Shown here piece after piece: positions 32,161 to 40,506 of a DNA stretch of 52,076 bases (its first letter is position 1; each line of letters begins with the position of its first letter). The notes below the pieces were generated by a model. The model was not told the DNA's origin and searched no databases. It saw only the letters and a list, made by a program, of their open reading frames with translations. Origin of the DNA: an uncultured Planctomycetia bacterium. Lineage in GTDB: Bacteria > Planctomycetota > Phycisphaerae > FEN-1346 > JAACEH01. The translations under genes and the position numbers were made by a program. The DNA lies in contig CAIYVX010000029.1 of the NCBI GenBank assembly GCA_903929765.1, positions 1 to 52,076 of the forward strand, given 5' to 3'.

Positions 32161-32224
32161 GCCAGGCGGAGCCGTCACGCCGCGCGAACTCGCCAGGCCA
32201 AATCTCTCAGTTACAAATAAACCG

Positions 32225-34639
32225 CTATTGTTCCGCCGGCGTCGCCGGGCTTGCCGAACTCGCCGCCGGGCCAGAGGCCGAGAGCGTCGAGGCGTAGAGG
32301 ACCAAGTTGACCGCTACCGCCCGGGCGTCGTCGGCCTCGTAGCCCCGGCAATCAAACGCCGCGCAGCCCGTTTGCCGGAACATCACGTCAAAGGGACTGT
32401 AAACCCCGACCATCTTCTCGCCCAGATAAATGCCCAGCAACTCCGGCATCGGCATACCCATCCGCTCGTCACGCAAGGCAAAAGTGTAACCCACGCCCTT
32501 GATCAAATACCCGCGCGCATCGCCGGGCAAGGCGCCGCTGATCAGGGGACTCAAGGCGTCCATTTTTTTGAAGGTCAGGCCGGCCGCGGCAACCATGTCC
32601 CGCAACGACTTGTCGAACCGTTTGTCACCCAGGGCCGACTCGGCAAAGAGGAACCCGCCGCCGGAGAGGTAATTCTTCAACCAGGTCCGGCCCGCAGCAT
32701 CAAGGTCGCAACTGGTCCGGCCGGTCAGGTAGAGCATGGTCGTCGCCGACGGCACGGCGGCGCCGGGCACGACCGGGTCGGCCTCGGTGATCGTCAAACC
32801 GCACAATGAGTTAGTCGCCGTCGAGAGCGTCTCCCACTGGTGATAGTTGCGGGCGACGTTCCAGTCGCCGCCGTGGCGCAGGCGGGCCACGGTGATGGTG
32901 TCCAGGCTGCCCTTGACCGGCGTCGTCGCGGCATAGCGCGGGTCCGTACCGATCTCGTGGGTTTCCAGCTTGCCGCGCAACTTGCCACGATCGGTGGTGT
33001 AGGCCCAGAGGTTGCTGCCCAGGTCGAAAAGGCCCTTGCTCTTGTCAATATTGTTGGTGTTCCAGGCGCAGGAGAGGTCCGTCGAGGCGTAGAGCAGGAA
33101 GGTTCGTGTGCCGTCGCTGGCGCCCCAGAGCGGGGGCGGGGTCATAATTTTCACGTCGGCGGTCCAGAGCGGATGGGTCTTGTCGAGCTTGCCGAGTTCC
33201 CATTCCGGCCAGATTTCCAGGCAGGTCTTCCGCCAGGCGGCGTCAACGCCCTTATTGCCGCAAGAGGCCTCGAAGAGGATCGTGCCGCCGGTGTCGGTGA
33301 AGTCGCGAAGCTTTTTCTTTTCCTCAGCGGTGGGCTTGAACGCATTCTCGGCGGAGAGGTAGAGGATCGGGGCGTCGTGCATCTCCTGGACCGGAACCTG
33401 GAGGTTGATGACCTGCCAGTTGATCTGCTGTTCCTTGACGTCGCCGACGTAGTGGGTCAGGTTGGCCAGATCGTGGGGATGGAGATCCCATTGGGAACCA
33501 TGTTGCAGCTTGTTCATGAGGATCGGCCCGCGGCCCTTGATCAGAAAGAGGAGGGCGAAGGCGGTGTTGGGGACCGCCCCGCCGATGCCGTTGGAGACGG
33601 CGCCGGAGCCCTGCATCTGTCCGATGATGGCATGGGCGCCTTCGGCGTACCAGTTGTGGGGGCCGAGATATTTGAAGCCGGTGGCGATGGCGACGCGTTC
33701 GACGGCGTAGAGCCAATAATAGATGCCGACACTGGAGAAAGGAACGATGGCCAGAGGATTATCCCGAGTCTCAAAATTATCTCCGAGCCATTTGGCGCCG
33801 CGCGCGATAGCCAGGTCGACCTGCGGATTGCGATGACCCGAGGAACGGCCATCGCGGCAGGGGCAGCCCAGCCCCGGAGCGAGCATGTCGCGGGTGATGA
33901 GCAGGCTGGCCACGGCGGCGGCGGTCATCGAGCCGTAGCTGGCATGATCGTCATAGGGGGGGCGGCCATAGTTCCAACCACCGTCAGGTCGCTGTTTATC
34001 CAGATAGAGTTCTTGGACCTTCACCCAGACCTCGGTGGGAATTTCCACGCCGCAGAGGGCGGCCTGTTGGAGACCGAGGACCGCTAACTGGGTATTTGAG
34101 AAGTCCCAGGCGGCGGTGGCGCCCTTGGCCGCCTTCCGGTAATCCCAGGCCCCATTGACCAACTGGAAGTCGGCCAGCATCTTGGCGTCGCGCCCCATAG
34201 CCTTGCGCAGGCCCTCTTTCTTCACGGCTTCATGTTTGTGTTCGGCCTGGCGGTAAAGTTCGGCATAGAGGATGAGTCGAAACCCGAGAACATAAGTCGT
34301 ATCCGGGTCCAACTCCCGCAACGCGGCCAGGCCCTTCTGAAATTCCGGCTTGTTCGTCTCGTGGGCATAGGCCAGGGCCGTCAGGGCACAGACGTCCAAG
34401 CCCCCGAGGTTGTTGGGGTAGTCGCTCCACCGTCCGGTCTCTTTGATCTGGCTCCCATAGAGGGAGGCCACACCTCGGGCGATGGCCGCATCGACCTCCT
34501 GGGACGTAACGTGTGGCGCGGGCACAAAGTCGATCTGGGCCGGCGCCGACTCTGCCGCCGTGTTACTGTCACCCCGAGCCGGCCAGGCTAGCATCAGAAC
34601 CGCCGCCAGTGCGACCACCGAAGTCCAGCTAACTTTCAT
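32225..34639 (-). CDS. Exported DUF4159-domain protein with prenyltransferase-like repeats
   Basis: 804 residues. Signal peptide 1-23 (VVALAAVLMLAWPARG). About 45-400 is an alpha-barrel region with squalene-cyclase/prenyltransferase-type repeats (QRPDGGWNYGRPPYDDHASYGSMTAAAVASLL; NGAWDYRKAAKG). About 420-620 is a DUF4159-type domain (DAPILYLSAENAFKPTAEEKK, FTDTGGTILFEASCG). A second similar segment lies at about 635-780 (LYLTGRTSCDLDAAG, LSGGGFLFAESALG). This domain order is characteristic of planctomycete-type proteins of unknown role; carbohydrate or lipid handling cannot be decided. Monocistronic; ATG lacks an obvious ribosome site beyond AGAAA. Confidence 0.8.
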   Translation of the reverse strand: MKVSWTSVVALAAVLMLAWPARGDSNTAAESAPAQIDFVPAPHVTSQEVDAAIARGVASLYGSQIKETGRWSDYPNNLGGLDVCALTALAYAHETNKPEFQKGLAALRELDPDTTYVLGFRLILYAELYRQAEHKHEAVKKEGLRKAMGRDAKMLADFQLVNGAWDYRKAAKGATAAWDFSNTQLAVLGLQQAALCGVEIPTEVWVKVQELYLDKQRPDGGWNYGRPPYDDHASYGSMTAAAVASLLITRDMLAPGLGCPCRDGRSSGHRNPQVDLAIARGAKWLGDNFETRDNPLAIVPFSSVGIYYWLYAVERVAIATGFKYLGPHNWYAEGAHAIIGQMQGSGAVSNGIGGAVPNTAFALLFLIKGRGPILMNKLQHGSQWDLHPHDLANLTHYVGDVKEQQINWQVINLQVPVQEMHDAPILYLSAENAFKPTAEEKKKLRDFTDTGGTILFEASCGNKGVDAAWRKTCLEIWPEWELGKLDKTHPLWTADVKIMTPPPLWGASDGTRTFLLYASTDLSCAWNTNNIDKSKGLFDLGSNLWAYTTDRGKLRGKLETHEIGTDPRYAATTPVKGSLDTITVARLRHGGDWNVARNYHQWETLSTATNSLCGLTITEADPVVPGAAVPSATTMLYLTGRTSCDLDAAGRTWLKNYLSGGGFLFAESALGDKRFDKSLRDMVAAAGLTFKKMDALSPLISGALPGDARGYLIKGVGYTFALRDERMGMPMPELLGIYLGEKMVGVYSPFDVMFRQTGCAAFDCRGYEADDARAVAVNLVLYASTLSASGPAASSASPATPAEQ

Positions 34640-34874
34640 TTCTCATAAACCTTTCTGTAACCCCACCGTAGAGCCGGCGGCCAGGTAAAAAAACAGAACT
34701 TCGCCGACAGGAAAGTCTACTCTGGCGGTCAGAATCCTTCAAGCCAATTCCCGGACCCCGCCATGGTCGCTATTAATGCCAATTAGTTCACAAAACAGCG
34801 GATAGGGTGGGGACGATTCGGGCAAGTGGAAGCCGGCGGCGAAACGGAAGCCAACGCATTGTGCCGGGGAAAGT

Positions 34875-35402
34875 CTACAACTGGCGACTATCGTAGGCCC
34901 AGTGCAGCAAAGCCTGACGCTGGACCGGACGACACGAGCAATCGCCTTTCCGGCAGTTCTTTCGAATCTGGGCGACGTGTCGCCGGAGGGCCTGCCACCG
35001 GGCGATCTGACGCTCGTCCTCGCCCGGCATGCGCCGACCCAGGTAATAGCGGCAATACCACTGAAACCACCCGCGGGGATCGTCCGGATGCAGCCAACCC
35101 TTCTGTCGCCAATGTGACAGCGGCAGACTGGCGTTGACCCTGAAGAAGTTCAGTTCCGGGTCGTGTCTCTCGTGGCAAAGTCGGGCGTGCTTGAACCAGT
35201 CTGCGGGAAACTCCCCGGTGCAGTCGGTCAGGTATCTGCCCCCGAAAACCCCTAACCGGAGCATCTGTTTGGGCGTCAATTGCGGCTTGAAATCCGGGTG
35301 AAAACTGCGACCGGCAGGGCAGACCAGTTCGTACCGGTAGCCCTGCTGCATCAGGTCATTAACGGTCACGACTTTCCTGATGAATCGACTCGGGCGGCGC
35401 AT
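34875..35402 (-). CDS. Conserved 175-residue protein of unknown function
   Basis: Starts at ATG 35400-35402 with GGAGGGAA upstream. I recognise the pattern RVTVxDLLxxGYxYEL...AGxxFxPxFxPxLTPxxMLxLGVFGGxYxTDC, here TVNDLMQQGYRYELVCPAGR and LTPKQMLRLGVFGGRYLTDC. The conserved block GWLHPDDPRGWFQWYCRYYLGRRMP and the end RPVQRQALLHWAYDSR also fit. This is a widely conserved hypothetical family in bacteria and some eukaryotes; no function is known to me. Trp- and Tyr-rich, soluble. The same frame stays open upstream to about 35585 (see findings). Confidence 0.85.
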   Translation of the reverse strand: MRRPSRFIRKVVTVNDLMQQGYRYELVCPAGRSFHPDFKPQLTPKQMLRLGVFGGRYLTDCTGEFPADWFKHARLCHERHDPELNFFRVNASLPLSHWRQKGWLHPDDPRGWFQWYCRYYLGRRMPGEDERQIARWQALRRHVAQIRKNCRKGDCSCRPVQRQALLHWAYDSRQL

Positions 35403-35643
35403 CTCATTCCCTCCAGGATGGCCAACTTCACTTCCTTTCGGATCCTTCAGGCCGAAGGCGGCAAATTCGTAGACCACGACATCATATCGCACACCCTGCG
35501 CCTCGGCGATGATTCTTCCGGTGGCCCGGGCGAGGTGGGCCGGGAATCCGCGTGGGTACGAGCGGCAGGAGAGGTATGATAGCAGTTACACGCCCGGGGG
35601 TTGAGTCGGGCGGGATGGCCGGAAAACTGAGGGTTATGGTGGA

Positions 35644-36618
35644 ATGACACAGATCAAGGACTTACCCGACAAAATCCGCCTCGGCATTTCCTCCTGCCTG
35701 CTCGGCCAGGCGGTCCGCTACGACGGCGGGCACAAGCGCGATCCCTACCTGGTCGAAACTCTCGGCCAGTTCGTCGAATGGGTGCCGGTCTGTCCCGAGG
35801 TCGAGTGCGGCCTGCCGGTGCCGCGCGAGGCCATGCACCTGGTGGGCGATCCGGCCGCGCCGCACCTGGTTACGGTGCGGAGCCACATTGACCACACGGA
35901 GCGGATGCTCCAGTGGGCCAAACGGCGCGTCGCCGAGTTGGAACGGGAGAACCTCTGCGGCTTCATCTTCAAGTCGAAGTCGCCCAGTTCGGGCCTGGAA
36001 CGGGTCAAGGTTTATGGCGGCGACGGGGCGGGCGTGGGCGAAAAAGTCGGCGTGGGCTTGTGGGCCCGGGCCTTCATCGAACATTTTCCCCTGTTGCCGG
36101 CAGAGGAGGAAGGGCGGCTCCAGGATCCCTTGCTGCGCGAGAATTTCATCGAGCGGATCTTCGTGCTGAAACGGTGGCGGGATTTTCTCCGGGACGGCGG
36201 CCGCCGCGGCGGGCTGGTCGAATTTCACGCCGATCACAAAATGCTGATCATGTCGCACAACGAAGTGGCCATGCGGCAACTGGGGAAGTTGGTGGCCGGT
36301 GCCAAGGCCGGGAAGCCCGGCGAGGTGCTGGCCCAATACGAGTCCACGATGCTCAAAGCCCTGAAGCGGCTGGCCACGCCGCGTCAACACGCCAACGTGC
36401 TGGAACACCTGATGGGCTTCCTTAAGAAGCACCTCTCCGCCGACGAGAAACAGGAATTGCTTGCCCTGATCGACCAGTTCAAGCAGGGGCTGGTGCCGCT
36501 CATCGTCCCGATTACTCTGCTGGACCACTACGCCCGCAAGTACGACGAATCTTACCTGTGCCGCCAAGTTTACCTCCATCCGCACCCGCTCGAATTGAAA
36601 CTACGCAATCATGTGTGA
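35644..36618 (+). CDS. DUF523-DUF1722 fusion (YbgA-type) protein
   Basis: 324 residues. N-terminal DUF523 (about 10-155): IRLGISSCLLGQAVRYDGGHK and VPVCPEVECGLPVPREAM with conserved cysteines. C-terminal DUF1722/YbgA (about 185-310): HADHKMLIMSHNEVAMRQLG, LLDHYARKYDESYLCRQVYLHPHP. The fusion is common in bacteria; YbgA-like domains are linked to photolyase neighbourhoods and to thiouracil desulfuration (TudS, DUF523), but the role here is unproven. ATG at 35644 with GAGGG upstream. Confidence 0.88.
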   Translation: MTQIKDLPDKIRLGISSCLLGQAVRYDGGHKRDPYLVETLGQFVEWVPVCPEVECGLPVPREAMHLVGDPAAPHLVTVRSHIDHTERMLQWAKRRVAELERENLCGFIFKSKSPSSGLERVKVYGGDGAGVGEKVGVGLWARAFIEHFPLLPAEEEGRLQDPLLRENFIERIFVLKRWRDFLRDGGRRGGLVEFHADHKMLIMSHNEVAMRQLGKLVAGAKAGKPGEVLAQYESTMLKALKRLATPRQHANVLEHLMGFLKKHLSADEKQELLALIDQFKQGLVPLIVPITLLDHYARKYDESYLCRQVYLHPHPLELKLRNHV

Positions 36619-36924
36619 GGATCTGGAGGCCGCACCTCAGGAGCATATCGCCTGGTCTACATGGACCGAAAATTGGTTGGCTGATGCTCATGACATTGAC
36701 TTCCCCCGCCACATCAGCCACAATGGCCGCTCCAACGTGCCGGCGGCTGGCCTTCTGAGTTTGTGTTGGAAGAGCATGGCACGGGCGATGTTTCGGCGGT
36801 CTGCCGCCAGGCGATGAAGCGCATCGCCCAGGCGACTTGGTGATATATGGCGCACTACCGAATTAAACCCCAAATTGGTTTTGGCCGAAGCCGAAATTGT
36901 TGTCAGTGCTTGTAAAACTACAAC
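36619..36924. other. 306-base gap before tRNA-Leu, possible gene remnant
   Basis: No intact gene seen. Short open stretches exist (a 68-codon frame at 36611-36817, and a different frame ending EEHGTGDVSAVCRQAMKRIA at 36765-36840), but neither has a convincing family match or ribosome site. It may be decayed coding sequence. Confidence 0.4.
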
Positions 36925-37011
36925 GCGCGGGTGGCGGAACTGGCAGACGCGCAGGACTTAGGATCCTGTTCCCGAAAGGGATTGCGGGTTCGACCCCCGC
37001 CCCGCGCACCA
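36925..37011 (+). tRNA. tRNA-Leu, anticodon UAG
   Basis: The cloverleaf was built by eye. Acceptor GCGCGGG (36925-36931) pairs CCCGCGC (37001-37007), followed by discriminator A and an encoded CCA. D-arm GGCGGAACTGGCAGACGC. Anticodon stem CAGGA/TCCTG around loop CTTAGGA gives UAG, reading CUN leucine codons. A long variable arm (TTCCCGAAAGGGATT) marks it as a class II tRNA. T-arm GCGGG-TTCGACC-CCCGC. Confidence 0.96.
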
Positions 37012-37077
37012 AAAATCTGTACGCCGTGCCGTTGCTGTCTCTTTTTCTGTTGTTGCCGTTCCTGAGGCCTGCTTTCC

Positions 37078-37764
37078 ATGTCCGAAGTCCGCCTCCTCAC
37101 TTTCCTGAACCTGCCGTGGTCCGCCGGCCTGGTGCTCATCGCCGCAGGCATCCTGCTGCTGGTCTGCGGATCGCGCTGGCGCGATTTTTCCCTGGTGCTG
37201 TCCACCTCCTTCCTGGCCGGCGCCGCAGCCCTGGTGGCCCTGCCGGCCGTGCCCTTCAACCCGGCCTGGCCGGCCGTGGCCGTCTGCCTCGTCGCGGGAC
37301 TGCTGACGATTATTTTCCGCCGCGCCGCTCAGACGATTCTCTGCGGCGCCGTCCTGGCGGGCGCCCTGACCCTGGCGGCGCACCTGCTCAGCGGGCGGCC
37401 TGCGGCGCAGTACGTCATCGCCGCCCTGTCCAACAACCGGCTCCTGACCGTGACGGCCGTCCCCGACGTCATTCATTCGCCCTGGCTGCTGGGCCTGGCT
37501 GCGGCGGGACTGCTGGGCGGCGTGATTTTCGCACTCCTGCGGCCAGACTTTGCTCTGCGGGTGACGATGGCCCTTGATGGTGGTCTGGCCCTCGTGGCCG
37601 GGCTGACGCTGGTCTCCGCCGAGTTTTTCTCTCGGCAACTGCCCCCCGGCTATCCGATGAATTACTGCCAGGTGGGCGTAGCGGCCTGGCTCGGCCTGGC
37701 GGCGCTGGGCGTTCTGGCGCAGCAGGCAACCGACAAATCTGATCGGGCCGCAGACCCGAACTAA
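37078..37764 (+). CDS. Multi-pass membrane protein of unknown function
   Basis: 228 residues with about seven hydrophobic helices (for example LVLIAAGILLLVC, VLSTSFLAGAAALVAL, AVAVCLVAGLLTIIF, ILCGAVLAGALTLAA, LLGLAAAGLLGGVIFALL). A short charged tail follows. No family recognised. Shares the topology of the next gene, 14 bases downstream, so the two are likely co-transcribed. Ribosome site weak. Confidence 0.65.
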   Translation: MSEVRLLTFLNLPWSAGLVLIAAGILLLVCGSRWRDFSLVLSTSFLAGAAALVALPAVPFNPAWPAVAVCLVAGLLTIIFRRAAQTILCGAVLAGALTLAAHLLSGRPAAQYVIAALSNNRLLTVTAVPDVIHSPWLLGLAAAGLLGGVIFALLRPDFALRVTMALDGGLALVAGLTLVSAEFFSRQLPPGYPMNYCQVGVAAWLGLAALGVLAQQATDKSDRAADPN

Positions 37765-37778
37765 GAAAAGGAAGTGCC

Positions 37779-38471
37779 ATGAATAACTGGATCGCGCAAG
37801 CCAACCAGGCCCTGGCCGATCTGCCCCAACGCATTGACCAGGTCGATTGGCGCGTGGCCATCGTTCTGGCCGCCGTCGGGCTGCTCTCGATTTTCTACGG
37901 CTACAAAATTTTCAAGGCCGTCATCACGCTCTACTGCGCCGTGGTCGGGGCCTCGCTCGGCTGGTGGGTGGCCGCCAACTGGTTCCATCAGCCGGCCTTC
38001 TGGTGGGTGGGGGCCTTGGCCGGCGGCCTGGTGCTGGGCCTCATCGCCTGGCCGCTGGTGAACTTTTTCGTCGGCTTCTGGGGCGCCGTGGCCGGCGGAC
38101 TCCTCGGCTACGCCCTGGCCCGCGCCACCGGCGACCCCGCCGTCATCGCCATTGCCGTCATCGTCGGCGTCGTCGTCTGTGCCATCCTGGCCCTCGTCCT
38201 CCTGCGGCTCATGATTATCGTCACCACCAGCGTCGTCGGCTCCTACATGCTCGTCGTCGGCCTCTTCGTGCTGCTCTCGCTCATTCACGGCGTGGCCAAG
38301 CCCCTGCGCGAAGCCATTCTGCCGCCCCACGCCAAGCACTACATCCTGCCGCTGGTGATCTTCGTCCCCGCCCTGATCGGCGTGGTCCTCCAACTCTATC
38401 AGACCGAATCCGGCGGCAAGGGCGGCAAGAGCGCCAAAAAATCTTCCGGCGGTGAAGCCGAGGAAGAATGA
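37779..38471 (+). CDS. Multi-pass membrane protein with DUF4203-like topology
   Basis: 230 residues, AAAAGGAAG ribosome site. Six to seven membrane helices with Gly-rich turns (YKIFKAVITLYCAVVGASLG, FWWVGALAGGLVLGLIAW, FVGFWGAVAGGLLGYAL, IIVTTSVVGSYMLVVGLFVL) resemble DUF4203-type proteins, but this is a weak match. The cytoplasmic tail is rich in Gly, Lys and Glu (GGKGGKSAKK...EAEEE). Operon with the preceding and following small membrane genes. Confidence 0.7.
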   Translation: MNNWIAQANQALADLPQRIDQVDWRVAIVLAAVGLLSIFYGYKIFKAVITLYCAVVGASLGWWVAANWFHQPAFWWVGALAGGLVLGLIAWPLVNFFVGFWGAVAGGLLGYALARATGDPAVIAIAVIVGVVVCAILALVLLRLMIIVTTSVVGSYMLVVGLFVLLSLIHGVAKPLREAILPPHAKHYILPLVIFVPALIGVVLQLYQTESGGKGGKSAKKSSGGEAEEE

Positions 38472-38498
38472 ACTGAGAGAGGGCAGGGGAGCGGCAAT

Positions 38499-38918
38499 AT
38501 GACGACAGTGGAGCCGGTAATTCAGACTTCAACAGAACGCATCGGCCGCATCGCCGCCCTGGTGCTGCTGGTCATTTCCTTTCTGGCCGTGGCCGGCCTT
38601 GATGGCCTGACGACGCTGTACGTCATTCCGAAATTCGATAAAATTTTCAAGGACTTTCACACCACCTTGCCCGACGCGACGGTCTTCCTGATCCAGTTTT
38701 CCGACTTTGTCCGGCTCAATTGGTATGTTTCCATGCCGATGTTCTTCGGGGTTTACACCGGCCTGTTCCTGCTGGCGCTGAACCGGGAGCGGAAATGGTG
38801 GCTCTTTGTTCTCGTCCTGTCCATCATGATTACCTTTCTTTCCGTTTTGTCAGTTTGTTTCGTGACCATTGCCCTGTTCCAGCCGCTGGTTAGTTTGATC
38901 CAATCTGTTAAATCTTAG
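38499..38918 (+). CDS. Small membrane protein resembling a GspF/PilC transmembrane fragment
   Basis: 139 residues, GGGGAG ribosome site. Three hydrophobic segments (about 19-40, 76-93, 98-125). The loop LTTLYVIPKFDKIFKDFHTT followed by LPDATVFLIQFSDFV resembles the GspF/PilC pattern VxPKFxxIFxDFxxxLPxxTxxLxxxSxFL, but the large cytoplasmic T2SSF domains are missing. It is therefore not a working type II secretion F protein by itself. Role unknown; the same loop recurs in the next gene. Confidence 0.65.
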   Translation: MTTVEPVIQTSTERIGRIAALVLLVISFLAVAGLDGLTTLYVIPKFDKIFKDFHTTLPDATVFLIQFSDFVRLNWYVSMPMFFGVYTGLFLLALNRERKWWLFVLVLSIMITFLSVLSVCFVTIALFQPLVSLIQSVKS

Positions 38919-38928
38919 CCGCCGGATG

Positions 38929-38954
38929 TGCCACGGCGGGTCTTGCCCGCCGTG
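38929..38954 (+). repeat. Repeat family E, copy E2
   Basis: TGCCACGGCGGGTCTTGCCCGCCGTG: perfect 9-bp stem CACGGCGGG/CCCGCCGTG with a 5-base loop. Between two small membrane genes. Confidence 0.7.
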
Positions 38955-38989
38955 CGAAGACCGGTTGCTCTGCAACGAAGGAGTGAACT

Positions 38990-39382
38990 ATGGACCCACA
39001 ACCAGAAATAGCCAAAGAATTCACACCGCCGCCCGCCCGCCCCCTCTCCTGGTCTTCCATCATTTCAATGGCCCTCTGCGGCCTGGTCGGCCTGTTCGTC
39101 CCGAGTTTCTACGCCGTCCCGCGCATCGCCGAAATCTTTGATGATCGCCAGGCGGCCATTCCCGCCGCCGCCCGGACCGGCATCGCCATCGCCGCCCAAC
39201 TGCGCAGCCATTGGCTGCTGCTGGGCCTGGCGGCGCTGCTGGTCTTTGCGGCGCTCGGATTTTTTGTCGAACGGCTGCGCGGCCGCAGTCGCTTTCTGGC
39301 CGTCGTGCTGGTTCTGGCGGCGCTCTTGTGTTATCCTGTGTTCCTCTTTGCGGCCATGTATGGGCCGGTGAGTCGGCTTTAA
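38990..39382 (+). CDS. Small membrane protein, likely paralogue of the preceding one
   Basis: 130 residues, AAGGAG ribosome site. Three hydrophobic segments (about 22-40, 74-90, 102-122). YAVPRIAEIFDDRQAAIPAA sits at the same place as YVIPKFDKIFKDFHTTLPDA in the protein at 38499, with the same spacing to the next helix, so the two look like diverged tandem duplicates. Function unknown. Confidence 0.65.
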   Translation: MDPQPEIAKEFTPPPARPLSWSSIISMALCGLVGLFVPSFYAVPRIAEIFDDRQAAIPAAARTGIAIAAQLRSHWLLLGLAALLVFAALGFFVERLRGRSRFLAVVLVLAALLCYPVFLFAAMYGPVSRL

Positions 39383-39395
39383 GGAGATGTGCGAA

Positions 39396-40397
39396 GTGAA
39401 AACCCGCGACCGTTTTTGGGGCGTTATCAAGCGAACGAAAATCGACCGCCTCCCGATGACCGAGTGGGCCTCGTGGTGGAAAGACGCGACCATCGCCCGC
39501 TGGTACGGCGAAGGCTTGCCGCTCTCTCTCCAGGACGACTTCGCCCTGCGGGCCCATTTCGGCCTGGACGACTGGCGACAATCCTGGCTCCGAGGCGGGG
39601 CCGCAGACATGCCGCAGGCCGCTTCGCACGGAGCGCCGCTCATCCACACGCGCGCCGACTACGAGGCGTTCCAACGCTACCTCTGGCCCGATCCTCAGCC
39701 GCACCTCGACGAACTGCGCTCCTGGAAAGCCGCGCACCAGAAAGGCGATTGCGTCGTCTGGGTCACACTGGAAGGGTTCTTCTGGTTCCCGCGCATCCTT
39801 TTCGGCATCGAGCCGCACCTCTACGCCTTTTACGACCATCCCGACCTGATGAAGGAGATCAACGCCCGCCTGACCGAGTACCACATTGCCTGCGTCAAGG
39901 CCATCGGCGAAGTCCTCCAGCCCGACTTCTTCACCTTCGCCGAGGACCTTTCCTACAACCACGGGCCGATGCTCTCCAGGGAACTGTTCGACGAGTTCAT
40001 CGCTCCGTATTACCGCGAACTGCTGCCGCATATCAAGAAGCTCGGCTCGGTGAGCGTCATGGACTCCGACGGCCAGGTCGAGCCGATCGGCCCGTGGCTG
40101 GAGTCCTGCGGCATGGAAGGCATTCTGCCGCTGGAACGCCAGGCCGGGGTGGACGTGGCCAACCTGCGCCGCGATTATCCCGCGCTGGTCATGATCGGGG
40201 CCTTCGACAAGATGACCATGCCGCGCGGCCGCGAAGCCATGCGGGCGGAGTTTGAGCGTCTGCTGCCAGTCATGCGCTCTGGACGGTTCTTCCCCTCCTG
40301 CGACCACCAGACCCCGCCGGGCGTGTCGCTGGAAAATTATCATATTTATCTGGATTTGTTCAAAGAATACGCCGCCCGCGCCGTCGAAGGCTGGTGA
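39396..40397 (+). CDS. Uroporphyrinogen decarboxylase-family (URO-D-like) protein
   Basis: 333 residues from GTG 39396; AAGGAG at 39381-39386 is ideally spaced for it, but touches an in-frame ATG at 39387. Begins MKTRDRFWGVIKRTKIDRLP, a common start for URO-D-like methyltransferase-type proteins. TIM-barrel segments include FFTFAEDLSYNHGPMLS, LFDEFIAPYYRELLPHIKK, MEGILPLERQAGVDVANLR and the end FFPSCDHQTPPGVSLENYHIYL. True HemE decarboxylases have a different N-terminal signature, so a methyltransferase or unknown role is more likely. No corrinoid protein is adjacent. Confidence 0.82.
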   Translation: MKTRDRFWGVIKRTKIDRLPMTEWASWWKDATIARWYGEGLPLSLQDDFALRAHFGLDDWRQSWLRGGAADMPQAASHGAPLIHTRADYEAFQRYLWPDPQPHLDELRSWKAAHQKGDCVVWVTLEGFFWFPRILFGIEPHLYAFYDHPDLMKEINARLTEYHIACVKAIGEVLQPDFFTFAEDLSYNHGPMLSRELFDEFIAPYYRELLPHIKKLGSVSVMDSDGQVEPIGPWLESCGMEGILPLERQAGVDVANLRRDYPALVMIGAFDKMTMPRGREAMRAEFERLLPVMRSGRFFPSCDHQTPPGVSLENYHIYLDLFKEYAARAVEGW

Positions 40398-40438
40398 AAC
40401 TGCTGTTTCTTTTTCTTCTTACCCACACCCCACCCGCT

Positions 40439-40473
40439 GGGTGGCATGGTTCACGCGCAGCGTGGCCATGAAC
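40439..40473 (+). repeat. Repeat family B, copy B4
   Basis: GGGTGGCATGGTTCACGCGCAGCGTGGCCATGAAC. First member of the composite B4-C5-D2 that fills the 310-base gap 40398-40707, which has no gene. Confidence 0.88.
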
Positions 40474-40506
40474 GGAAGACGCCCGACCGGGAGGCTGTGG
40501 GTTTCT

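Noticed and set aside
34711-34885. Short repeated GGAAAGTCTAC...CTGGCG motif
   Set aside because: Only about 18 loosely matching bases occur twice, too little to call a repeat family.
36925-39000. Genomic island integrated at tRNA-Leu
   Set aside because: No integrase, no direct repeat of the tRNA 3' end, and normal base composition in the following genes.
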